Positions 24,489 to 35,100 of a DNA stretch of 64,000 nt are shown in pieces (the stretch's first letter is position 1; every line of letters starts with the position of its first letter). Both the position numbers and the translations under genes were made by a program. Source of the DNA: Diogma glabrata. Taxonomy: Eukaryota; Arthropoda; Insecta; Diptera; Cylindrotomidae. A model generated the notes under the pieces. The model ran no database searches, was not told the DNA's origin, and worked only from the letters and a program-made list of their open reading frames with translations. The DNA is taken from positions 235,643,135 to 235,707,134 of the forward strand of contig OY856186.1 in assembly GCA_963693315.1 (NCBI GenBank), in the 5' to 3' direction.

Positions 24489-25196
24489 TGTTACGAGTGC
24501 AGAAAAATCTAGACGATTACAGAAAGATCTAAACGATTACGGTCACTTCCAGGAAAATAAAATCAACAAACAAGTTAATGAAATGAATATTGTTGTTGTT
24601 GTCTCTTCTTAGAAATAGGGTCAACATAAACGATTTTATGAATCAAATCAACATAACGAAAAAAAATCGAGTATTCTAATGTTTTCTCAAGGTTTCTGGA
24701 AAGTGATGTCGAATTATCTAGAAGTATTGCAGAAGGTATATAAGAAAAATACCTTTTGTAGTTTTTAATTAGTTTTATTTTAGACCTGCGACAGTAAAGT
24801 GAAATTAAATGTAAAATTAGTTTATTTTAAACCTGCGATTGTGAAGTTAAAAATTATAAAAGTGATCTTTAAATTAGTTTTTGTGTAAAGTTTTTGTAAA
24901 TAAAGTTATAAGTGTTATTAAATAGAAATATTTTGTGTATTATTTTGAACGTTGTGAATTGGAAATTTCTACAATAAACCGTTGGAGTTTCGAAGCTGTT
25001 GGAAGAATATTCTAGTTGGGAATATTGTTTACTGTATTGTTTTCCTGTTGTTGTGGAACAGTTAAGGTGTTGAATACTTAATAAAACCTGGTGTGTTTGC
25101 TTACTAATCAGTGATCGAACTCAGAAAGAGATTGGGAATTACGTTTATCGAATTGAGAGTAAGGCCAATTCGAGGGAAGTTTGGAAAAACGTAACA
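24489..25196 (+). repeat. 5' LTR of the gag-protease element
   Basis: Contains a TATA box, TATATAAG (24737-24744), and downstream a polyadenylation-like AATAAAG (about 24899), the normal U3-R-U5 order. Confidence 0.9.
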
Positions 25197-25230
25197 TTGG
25201 TGACATCGGCGGATTAGCTAGCTGTTAATA

Positions 25231-27591
25231 ATGGTTTTATTAAGTGAATTGAAGGTTCTTGAGTTAAAGAAAGAACTAGAACAACGTGGATTGTCAACAA
25301 GTGGAAACAAAACTGAATTAATGATTCGGCTTCGAGAAGCTTTGGAAGCCAGTGGAATAGAAGTGGAAAGTTACCAGTTTGTAAGAGTCACGACAAATAA
25401 TGATGCAGTAGCAGTTGATGAAGAGAAAAGTTCTGTTGCGGAAACAACTACCTCATTGCCACCTGCAAATTGTGATTTTACGCAGTTAATGGCTATGATG
25501 CAACAGATGAATTTGAATATGAATCAAAAATTTGATCAACAAAGCTGCAACATCAATCAACAGCTGGAAATAGTCAACAATAACATGGCTGCAACTAAGG
25601 AAGAAATCAGTAACATCAATCAACAAATGGCTGCTAACAAAGAAGAAATTAGTGAAACAATCAGCCAGCAATTAGCTTTAAATCGCGATGAAGTCAAGCA
25701 AATTATGGATGAGAAACTTCTCCAAATCTCGACGGCATTTGATGGAAAAGTCGAGAAGATTCAAAGTGAAATTCAAGATTTTGAGCATAAGGTTTTATCG
25801 AAAGTTGATGATTTCGAAAAACGGTTGCAGGATGTTGAAACGACTAAAGTTACTTCCCAGGTGGTACATCAAGTAGCAAACATCAAATTAAAACCACCAT
25901 CATACGATGGGACAACATCGTTCGGAATCTTTAAATTCCAGTTTGAAACGGCGGCAGATCAGAATGTTTGGAACGCCGAAAATCGTCTTGCTGCATTGAT
26001 AGTTGCTCTAAAGGGGGAAGCAGCTGAAGCATTACAGGCGGTGCCGGAAAACGACCAAAAAAGCTATGCTGAGGTAATGAATGCATTGGAACGAAAATAT
26101 GGCAGCGACCATAAAAAGGAGTTATACAGAATTGAGCTAAAAGGTCGCTTGCAACGAAATGGTGAATCTCTACAGGATTATTCCTCGGCTGTAGAACGGC
26201 TTGTACATTTGGCACACTCGAATACTTCACCGTATTTTATGGAGAAAATGAAGATTGAGGCTTTTACAGATGGTATCCGAGATCCAGAAATTAGGATCAA
26301 AGTAATGACTACACCTAAGGCGACTTTCCATGAAACTGTCGCATACGCAATGCAATATGAGATGGTACAGAGGTTGTGTATGCCATCTGGTGGATGCAGA
26401 AAAAGGAATGTAGAGGGGAACATCAAAGGGGAAGTTTTGGCACACAGAGATAGAAGCGACATCAGATGCTGGGTATGTGATGAAGAGGGTCACATGGCAC
26501 GGGAGTGCAAGACAAACGGGGAAGCAGACAGATTGTCGTCTTCTGTGAAGAACAGAGGAGCCGAAGAAATGGAGCACTTAGGGTTCAGGAACAGCAGTAG
26601 AAAACTCCTGTGCTGGATATGTAGGAAATCGGGCCATATCTCACAGGACTGCTGGAACAGGAAGCGTGATAGATCTTCGTCTCCTATTCAACGGAAGCCT
26701 GTTGAAGGTGCAACTGTAAAGCCAAAAAGTGAGGAGAATGCAGCCTACATTCCAATTTCAAGAATTGCGGTAAATGGTGAAAGATTGGGTATCAACGGAC
26801 AACTTGAAGGTAAAGGTTGCTTCATGACACTGGATACAGGTTCAGCTCGAACATTCGTTCGCAAAGGTTTAATTGACGGTGTTTTGGAACCATCAGATGG
26901 ATTGAAACTCCGAACAGTAACTGGAGAATGCGCTGAAATAGAAGGTAAAAGAATCGCTGAAATAAAATTGGGAAACAACTGCTATCAACAAGAGGTGCTA
27001 GTGGCAGACATTATGGATGAAGTCATTTTAGGGATGGACTTCATGAAGGCGAAGGGATTAGTCTTCGATTTTGGATGTGGGATCCTAAAGGTTAATAATG
27101 TTCAGATGCCACTACTTGTGAATAAGGCAGAGTCAACAGATATTGGTAGCGATGAGAAACTATGCAGTGCAGATGAAAATCCAGAACCATCATCCAAACA
27201 GATGACGGAAAGAAACGTCAACCGACGCAGACGTTTAAACAAACACCGAAAGTTAAAAAGGAAACAGGTCCAAGTCCATAACGAGGTGAGCGATGTAAAA
27301 GAGGTGGTTCAAATAGCTGCAAACGGGGATGAATCGCAGCTGAAAATGAGAATGGTTCGGAGACATGGCATTGTGAAACTCCCAAAGGGAAGTGATAAGA
27401 AGCACTTTAGAAATAATGAGAATCCCTACTCATCACGGTGGGCTGACATAAAACAAAGTAATGGCCCAGTACTTAGAAAGGAACCGGAAGTAATTCTAAA
27501 CAGCCTGGGAAATAGGAAAAGAAAAAAAAATGTTTTTGGATTCAATAATTGGAGGAGAGAGCTAGATCCTGTTCGGGACGAACAGGCTTAA
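25231..27591 (+). CDS. SAP-domain Gag-protease polyprotein
   Basis: Intact ORF of 786 codons. Residues 3-38 form a SAP-type motif (LSELKVLELKKELEQRGL, then GNKTELMIRL), a DNA-binding helix-extended-loop-helix known for A/T-rich DNA. Residues 80-215 are a long coiled coil with NINQQ repeats. Residues 220-385 look like a Gypsy-type capsid region (LKPPSYDGTTSF..FKFQFE). Two zinc knuckles follow, CWVCDEEGHMAREC (about 413) and CWICRKSGHISQDC (about 463). A retropepsin follows, with active site LDTGS (about 533) and VILGMDFMKAKGL (about 600). The tail is basic (RRRRLNKHRKLKRK). The start ATG lies 35 bp after the LTR. The ORF ends 11 bp before the 3' LTR, so no pol follows. It probably packages element RNA, with reverse transcriptase and integrase supplied by a relative such as the family at 28503-36458. 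Confidence 0.9.
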   Translation: MVLLSELKVLELKKELEQRGLSTSGNKTELMIRLREALEASGIEVESYQFVRVTTNNDAVAVDEEKSSVAETTTSLPPANCDFTQLMAMMQQMNLNMNQKFDQQSCNINQQLEIVNNNMAATKEEISNINQQMAANKEEISETISQQLALNRDEVKQIMDEKLLQISTAFDGKVEKIQSEIQDFEHKVLSKVDDFEKRLQDVETTKVTSQVVHQVANIKLKPPSYDGTTSFGIFKFQFETAADQNVWNAENRLAALIVALKGEAAEALQAVPENDQKSYAEVMNALERKYGSDHKKELYRIELKGRLQRNGESLQDYSSAVERLVHLAHSNTSPYFMEKMKIEAFTDGIRDPEIRIKVMTTPKATFHETVAYAMQYEMVQRLCMPSGGCRKRNVEGNIKGEVLAHRDRSDIRCWVCDEEGHMARECKTNGEADRLSSSVKNRGAEEMEHLGFRNSSRKLLCWICRKSGHISQDCWNRKRDRSSSPIQRKPVEGATVKPKSEENAAYIPISRIAVNGERLGINGQLEGKGCFMTLDTGSARTFVRKGLIDGVLEPSDGLKLRTVTGECAEIEGKRIAEIKLGNNCYQQEVLVADIMDEVILGMDFMKAKGLVFDFGCGILKVNNVQMPLLVNKAESTDIGSDEKLCSADENPEPSSKQMTERNVNRRRRLNKHRKLKRKQVQVHNEVSDVKEVVQIAANGDESQLKMRMVRRHGIVKLPKGSDKKHFRNNENPYSSRWADIKQSNGPVLRKEPEVILNSLGNRKRKKNVFGFNNWRRELDPVRDEQA

Positions 27592-27602
27592 GTGGAGGGT
27601 AA

Positions 27603-28309
27603 TGTTACGAGTGCAGAAAAATCTAGACGATTACAGAAAGATCTAAACGATTACGGTCACTTCCAGGAAAATAAAATCAACAAACAAGTTAATGAAATGA
27701 ATATTGTTGTTGTTGTCTCTTCTTAGAAATAGGGTCAACATAAACGATTTTATGAATCAAATCAACATAACGTAAAATAATCGAGTATTCTAATGTTTTC
27801 TCAAGGTTTCTGGAAAGTGATGTCGAATTATCTAGAAGTATTGCAGAAGGTATATAAGAAAAATACCTTTTGTAGTTTTTAATTAGTTTTATTTTAGACC
27901 TGCGACAGTAAAGTGAAATTAAATGTAAAATTAGTTTATTTTAAACCTGCGATTGTGAAGTTAAAAATTATAAAAGTGATCTTTAAATTAGTTTTTGTGT
28001 AAAGTTTTTGTAAATAAAGTTATAAGTGTTATTAAATAGAAATATTTTGTGTATTATTTTGAACGTTGTGAATTGGAAATTTCTACAATAAACCGTTGGA
28101 GTTTCGAAGCTGTTGGAAGAATATTCTAGTTGGGAATATTGTTTGCTGTATTGTTTTCCTGTTGTTGTGGAACAGTTAAGGTGTTGAATACTTAATAAAA
28201 CCTGGTGTGTTTGCTTACTAATCAGTGATCGAACTCAGAAAGAGATTGGGAATTGCGTTATCGAATTGTGAGTTAGGCCAATTCGAAGGAAGGTTGGAAA
28301 AACGTAACA
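27603..28309 (+). repeat. 3' LTR of the gag-protease element
   Basis: Matches the 5' LTR apart from about ten changes (for example CATAACGTAAAATAATCG here, CATAACGAAAAAAAATCG in the 5' copy). Ends CGTAACA before ATAT. Confidence 0.9.
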
Positions 28310-28501
28310 ATATTATATTAAAGAATATATATTATAAATAAATAAACTAAAAATAATCTCATTATTATATTTTTTAACCATAGCGGGCAAGACTCATTGA
28401 ATGAAGCTTGTAAAATTTGATAAAGTTTTTTTGTTAACGCTTTTTTTATAAACTGTTACCATAGTATTATTTTTCGTTGGTAAGTATTTGTTATTTCATA
28501 A

Positions 28502-28914
28502 TATTACGACTCTGCGTCGGTTCTTTTCGATTATTGAGAACACCTTATAAATAATGAGACAGTAATCTGCTTTTGAATGATCTCCGATATTTATTACACG
28601 ACTTAATAATAATTGCCTAATTTTACAGTTAGCTGCAATTACCAGCTTCTACACAAGAACACCCGCCAAATATTTCCCGTTTGACCACTCTCTGCTCCTC
28701 CAGTAGATCTCCCAGTAATTGGCTTGACCTCTCCAATAACTAAATCTGTATCTATATGTTATTGCTACTTTATAAGTAACACTTGTTCACTTCACTTGTT
28801 TACTTTTTATAATTGAAATCACTACAATTTGAATTAAACAGCTCACTCAAATAATAATTGGAATATATTCCCTTACATTGATTTTTATACTCATAGCATG
28901 ACTTCTAGCATCTT
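28502..28914 (-). repeat. 3' LTR of the deleted Gypsy element
   Basis: Matches the split copy at 31533-31793 and 36296-36458. The pol reading frame ends at about 28891, inside or at the edge of this LTR. The boundary is therefore given as a range of some 16 bp (28898-28914). Confidence 0.7.
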
Positions 28915-30350
28915 CCTTAAAATCACTTTCATCTTAGCACGTGGACTTTTCTGAATGCGGTAGATGACGTCGTTAATTCGTTTTATGATGGTATATGGCC
29001 CTTCCCAATCATGTTGTAGCTTTGGTGATCTTCCCTTAGTTCTTTTCAGGTTGTACAGCCATACCAGGTGTCCTTCCTGAAACCACCTTGAGTTCAAGTT
29101 AATGTCATACCATGTCTTCATCTTACCACTGGTAATCCTGATTTGTTTCCGAACTTGGTTATGAATCCTATTCATTTTCTCTCTTAGATGGTCTACATAA
29201 TCGGTTTTAGTGTATGCCAATTTTCCAGAAATCTCAAACTCTATATCACTAGGACGATGTATTTCTCTTCCAAACATTACATTGGCCGGTGTTTCGTGTG
29301 TTGTATAGTCCACTGCGCCACGATAGGCCATGAGAAAAGCGGAAGGTCCTTATCCCAGTTTATTTGATTTGCTTCTACAACTTTTGACAGATGTTCCTCC
29401 ATGGTACGGTTGAACCGTTCTACCATGCCATCGGACTGCATCGGAATGCATTGATGCGGTTCGAGTTTTCCTAACGTTGAGTGTTCTGCACAGCTTTTCC
29501 ATCAGTTGTGACTCAAAGTTCCTTCCCTGGTCGGTATGTAACTCGAGCGGTGTTCCATATCTGCAAACCCATTCGTTTACAAATATCTCTGCAACAGTGA
29601 CTGCCTCTTGATTGTTTATTGCATAAGCTTCTGGCCATTTTGAAAAGTAGTCTATGGCTACCATGATGTACTTGTTGCCTTTTGTTGATACTGGAAAGGG
29701 TCCTGCGATGTCGATAGCAATTCTTTCCATAGGTGCACCCACATTGTATTGTTGCATCTCCCCTCGGGTTCTGGTCTTCGGTCCTTTACTTGCTGCACAG
29801 GTATCAGATTGTCGGCACTACTGCTCTTCATCTGCACGATAACGCACCCAATAAAACCGCTCCCTTATTTTTCCAGGGGTTTATTGATTCCCAAGTGTCT
29901 TCCGGAAATATCTCCATGTTGCTTTTCTAGAACTTCTTTCACCCTGCTTGATGGTAGCACCAATTGCTCTATTATTTTCCTTCCGTCGGCGGACTCACAT
30001 CTTCTTTTAAGGACCCCATAAAAAGTGAGTCCCACTGAGCCCAGTAGCACTTGACCTCTGTACTTAAAGGTGCTACTTCCTTCCACTCAGGTCTTCTCTC
30101 ATTGATTTTCCACTTCATCACTGGGGCAATAGCTGAATCTGCTAACTGTTCCTTTTCTAGTGCATCACTGCACCAATCTTCCGGGGCTTGGAACTTGGTT
30201 CGGGTCACCTTCACTGTTTCGTTCTCCTCCAATCTGCAGCATGACTTGCAGTCTTCTTCACATGGTCTTCTTGAAAGGGCATCTGTGGGTTACAATGTAT
30301 CCCTTCCTTCCGGTGTTCAACGCGGAAATCTCCTCCCTTTTTGCCACTCA
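28891..30350 (-). pseudogene. Gypsy pol remnant: end of RNase H, integrase
   Basis: Read on the - strand from about 30310: DALSRRPCEEDCKSC (linker after RNase H), WKINERRPEWKEV, then the H2C2-type zinc region (LEKQHGDISGRHLG, CRQCDTCAASKGP, 29920-29790). The integrase core follows: IAIDIAGPFPVSTKGNKYI, LHTDQGRNFES and, after a frame change near 29420, an altered stretch where the catalytic glutamate should be. From 29331 to 28891: ETPANVMFGRE and the GPY/F-like end HDWEGPYTIIKRI. Frames change at about 29980, 29860, 29430 and 29340. The N-terminal part of pol is deleted, fusing the gag zinc-knuckle region to this piece near 30350. Confidence 0.85.
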
Positions 30351-31503
30351 CTGGTTTGTTTGAGAGGTTCATCAACTGGACTGCAACTACACCTTCTTTT
30401 GCTGCTACTAGTGGTTTGCATTCCCGTCTGATGTGCCCTAACTGGCCACAATTCCAGCATCTGACTATTCCGGATCGGTGTTGTTGACCTCTCTCACGCC
30501 TCTCTGGCGTACTTTATCTGATCCATACGCTTTTTTCCGGCTTCTATCTGGAAGGCTAGTGCCAATACTTACGCAGGGAGTTTCTTTCCGCTCAAGTACA
30601 GCTGGTTTCTCATTTGAACATTCCGGAGACCGTTGATGAATGTATCCGCAGCTGGTGGTGCTCCACATTGTAGTTGGGGTACGCCAAATTTACGAGCCTC
30701 ACGATTTCAGCTTCCAAATCCTGTAAAGAACTTGCATATAACTATCGTCGTATCTGACTCCCAAGATTATGATAAGATAGTTGTAATCGCGCTCTGTCGG
30801 TGATAACGTCTGTAAGATTTCAGCGGCTGGTCCTTTTAATGCCAAACGAGCGCGTTTGTTTTTTTATGGTGTTCAGCCTCAGTTGTTGCTATCTCGAACT
30901 GCATCTTAAAGATCTGGTAAGATGTAGTCCCATCAAATGTTGACGTTTTAATTTTGGCTGGTACTGTTGTGAATGAAGTACAAGCCACACCTCCGGACTT
31001 TACCCGTCCTGGAGTTCCTGGAGAAGTTTTTCCGATAGCTTTTGTAACTCTCCTTTGGTTTCTTGGCGAAGCTTTTCTGTTACTTTCCGCAGATCACTTT
31101 CTATGTTACTTATTTTCACATCAGCAGTGGGCAGACGAGACTCAATAGTGGCTGCTATCTTTTCTTGTCTGTCTATCATATTAGCCAGTTGATCTTGTTG
31201 CTCAGCGGCCCTCTTTTCTTGCTTAGCCAACATATCAGCAAGTTGTGCTGCTGCTGCTTTTTATTGTCTGGCCATCATTTCCCGCATTAGCTCTATCATA
31301 GGGTCAGCTGATGGTGTATTCGGAACAGAAGCTTCTTCAGCTTCGACTTCTATAACCTCTGAATCTTCACCTGCATCCTCTAGTATTTTTCGAAGCCTGA
31401 CTAAGAGTTCTGCTTTTGTACCATGGACAGCAGCGCCTCTCTTCTTCAATTCCTCTTTCAGCTGGTTCTGGCTGAGATCGCTGATTTTTACTGTCTTCTT
31501 CAT
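30351..31503 (-). pseudogene. Gypsy SAP-domain gag, broken
   Basis: Starts at ATG 31503 (- strand): KISDLSQNQLKEELKKRG then GTKAELLVRLRKILE, a SAP-type motif equivalent to the N terminus of the 25231-27591 protein. A stop at about 31260 is followed by a coiled-coil stretch (QDQLANMIDRQEKIAATIES), a capsid-like region in shifting frames (DGTTS..FKMQFE near 30930), and a single recognisable zinc knuckle (CWNCGQLGHIRREC) near 30450. Its gag is plainly of the same clade as the neighbour's. Confidence 0.8.
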
Positions 31504-31793
31504 TGCTTCAATAATCCCACTTCTGACATCACTGTTACGACTCTGCGTCTGTTCTTTTGGATTATTGAGAAAACCTTATAAATAATGAGACAGTAATCTG
31601 CTTTTGAATGATCTCCGATACATATTTGTTACACGACTTAACAATAATTGCCTAATATAACAGTTAGCTGCAATTATCAGCTTCTACACTAGAACACCCA
31701 CGAAATACTTCCCGTTTGACCACTTTCTGCTCCTCCAGTAGATCTCCCAGTAATTGACTTGACCTCTCCAATAACTAAATCTGTATTAGTTAT

Positions 31794-31981
31794 TGTTGGT
31801 TTTATACATTTACATTGGCAACACTATTAGACTATCTAGATCAGAATAAGAATAAAGATGGCGTAGACGTTAGTACAAATGAAATGTCATTATAAGAATG
31901 TGCTCCAGTTCATCAAAAATAAAATATTGTTTAAAACCAAATAAGTGTTTTGTTCATTTAATTATATTAACAATATTAACA
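31794..31981 (+). repeat. 5' LTR of Copia 1
   Basis: 188 bp; the short LTR is typical of some insect Copia elements. No strong TATA box seen. Confidence 0.93.
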
Positions 31982-31993
31982 TGGTAGCAGAGC
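31982..31993 (+). promoter_or_regulatory. Copia 1 primer-binding site for initiator tRNA-Met 3' end
   Basis: TGGTAGCAGAGC directly follows the LTR. From established knowledge of insect initiator tRNA-Met, whose 3' end reads GCTCTGCTACCA, the match is full length. Confidence 0.85.
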
Positions 31994-32103
31994 GTGGTTT
32001 CGCTGAAAAATAAAAGTAGATAAAAATAAAGTTATCAAGTATAAAAGTTAAGAAAAATCAAAATCGTTCGAGAACATAAAAGAAGGAAAATATTAACGTA
32101 ACA

Positions 32104-35100
32104 ATGGCGGCGAAAAATAGTGATATTAATATACCAATATTTGATGGAGCAGATTATGCAAATTGGAAGTTACGTATGCTGAAATTTCTACAATTTAAAA
32201 AATGTAAAGAAGTTGTTGTAAGAAAAAAATTGAGTACAGATGATGAAAAATGGGAAGAACGTGACATACAAGCTACCAACTATATTTATAGCGCCATAAC
32301 CAACAAACAGCTTGAATATATAAGTGAAATTGAGTCAGCGTACGAAATAATACAAAAGTTTGATGAAATGTATATGAAAAAGTCAACTGCCTTACAAATT
32401 GTATGTCGACATAACCTAGAAAATGTTAAATTGAAAAACTATTCAGATGTTAGTGTATTCTTCGATGAGTTCGAGAAAGCAGTAAATGAATTAAAGCAGG
32501 CAGGTGCAGTAATGGCAGAACTAGAGAAACTAAATTACATGCTTAAATCGCTACCACAAAATTACAGTCATATTGGCGATTTAATTGATTTGCTACCTGA
32601 AAAAGAAAAAACAGTTGATTATCTCAAAAGTAAAATAAAATTAAAAAATACAGAAGAAAAATTTAATGAAGTGTCAAACGAACGAGCAAATGTTTATCGA
32701 GCTGAAGCCAGGCAATCACACCAGTATAGTTTTAAATGTTTTAACTGTGGAAAACCAGGTCACTTGAAAAAAGATTGTCGTAATTGGTATGAAAACCGTA
32801 GTCGAGGTCGTGACGTTTCTGGTTTCGGTGGACGTGGAGCATACAATAATAGAAAATTTTATCGAGGACGAGGAAATCAAAATCACCATAACAATCAAGA
32901 AAATAAAGGTAATATATTTTTTACTAGTATTGCAAATAATACCTACACAACAAATAAAAATGACAACAAGCAAGGTCAAATCGAATGGTTATTGGATAGT
33001 GGTTGTACGGATCATATTATTAACACAGATGATTACTATGAAGTCTGTGAGACTTTGAAACAACCGGTAAAAGTAAAAATTGGTGATGGAAGAGTATTAG
33101 AAGCTACAATGATTGGAAATTTTAAAACGTATTTCACGGTTCATGGAGAAAAATCTGAGGTGACATTGAAAAATGTTTTTTATGTAAAAGAGATGAAAGC
33201 AAATTTGTTAAGTTATTCTAAAGTCACGGAACAAAATTCAATTGTGTCAAAAGGAAGATTGTCAAAAATTTACAACCAATATGGAAAGTTTATAGCTGTT
33301 GCAATTAAAGAAGATAGACTTTATAAAATGAAAAGTTACGTTATTGGAGAAAAATTTCAAGTCAACATGAGTAAAAGCAATTTAACTATAAAAGAAAAAT
33401 TACACCGTACGTTTGGACATGTAAATTTTAATAATTTGAAAATAATGTGTGAGAATGAATTATTAGATGGGCTACCTAAAGAGATAGAATCGGCATATTT
33501 AAAATGTGCAACGTGTATTGAAAACAAAATGCATAACCTACCGTTTCAAAATAATCGAAGAAAAGCAAAGGAAATATTAGAGATTGTGCATACTGATTTA
33601 AATGGTCCACATCAAACTACAGGAAATCATGGAGAAAAGTATTTTTTGAGCTTCATTGATGATTATAGCAAATTGGTTAAAGTTTATTGCATCCGGACAA
33701 AGGATGAGGTATATGAATGCTTGGTACAGTATGTTAATGAAGTACAAAACTTAACAGAAAAGATTATAAAAGAACTGCGATGTGACAACGGGAAAGAGTA
33801 TATGAATGCGAGAGTTTTGGAGTTTGCAAAAGAAAGAGGAATAATAATAAAACCTTGCCCAGCATATGTACATGAGTTAAATGGGACTGCAGAGCGATAC
33901 AATCGATCATTAATGGATATGGGAAGGTGTCTTTTATCCGAAGCGAAAGTTGAAAGAAAGTTTTGGCCAGAAATAATTAAAACTGCTGCATATCTTAAAA
34001 ACAGAACCCTGAATAATACCATTGAGAGAAAAACGCCATATGAAATATTTTTTAAAAGAAAGCCATCGGCAAAAAATCTAAAAATGTATGGAAGTAAAGT
34101 GTTTGTGAGAATTCCAGAGGTAAGACGAAAATCTAAATGGGACAAGAAAGCGGAAATTGGAATTTTACTTGGATATAGTGACACTGGATATAGAGTATTG
34201 ATCAATCATAAAGTAATAATAGCTAGACACTGTGACATAATAGAAGAAGATGTACCCATGTGTGGTTTTGAATATAAAAAAGAAGAAGAGATTAACGAAG
34301 AAGAAATACAAAGGAATTTGGACAAAACAGAAGAGAATGAAAATTTGACAAATTCAAACCATGATGTAAATGAAACGACAAAACAATTACAAAATAATAA
34401 TATACATGAAGTTAATAGTGATGATGAAATAAAAGAGAATGAGGAAACAACGAAACGAAAAAGATCAGGAAGGCAAATTAAACCTCCACTTCGTTTTGAT
34501 GAAGAATATAGTTATTACTGTATAAGTGCAAATTACAGTGACGCTATGATTCCAGTAAATTATCAGGAGGCGATGCAATGCGATGAATCAAAGAATTGGA
34601 AAGCAGCTATGGATCGTGAGCTGGACAGTCTTGAAGAAAACAATACATGGACAATTGTAAACCAGTATCCTGAGGATAAAAAGGTAATTGATGTAAAGTG
34701 GTTATACAAAAAGAAGAGTGAAAGTGAATATAAAGCCAGATTAGTGGTAAGAGGCTTTCAACAAATTGATAGCATAGATGACACTTATTCCCCTGTTGCG
34801 AAAATGCCGACGTTAAAGCTGTTATTGTCTTATTGTTGTCAAAATAATTTAAACATACATCAAATGGATGTAGAAACAGCATTTTTAAATGGTAAAGTTC
34901 TATCAGAAGTATATATAAAACAACCAGTTGGTTATGAAGATGGTACTGGTAGAGTCTATAAATTAAATAAGTCACTTTACGGTTTGAAGGAAAGTCCTCG
35001 TGCATGGTACGAATGTTTTAACGAATTTCTGACAGCCCTTGGTTTTCAAAGAAGTAAATACGATTATTGTTTGTACGTTAAAAGAAACAATGAAATAATT

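Larger units (their letters stand above)
24489..28309 (+). mobile_element. LTR retrotransposon encoding only gag-protease
   Basis: LTRs at 24489-25196 (708 bp) and 27603-28309 (707 bp) both run TGTTACG...CGTAACA and are flanked by ATAT (24485-24488 and 28310-28313), a 4-bp duplication as in Gypsy-type elements. The LTRs differ at about ten positions. Between them lie a primer-site candidate (TTGGTGACATCGGCGG from 25197), one ORF, and a purine tract (GTGGAGGGTAA) abutting the 3' LTR. No reverse transcriptase, RNase H or integrase is present, and no room is left for them. The element is non-autonomous in structure. Confidence 0.93.

Noticed and set aside
30051..30431. + strand frames across the Gypsy pol region
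   Set aside because: They are shadows of the - strand Gypsy coding sequence.
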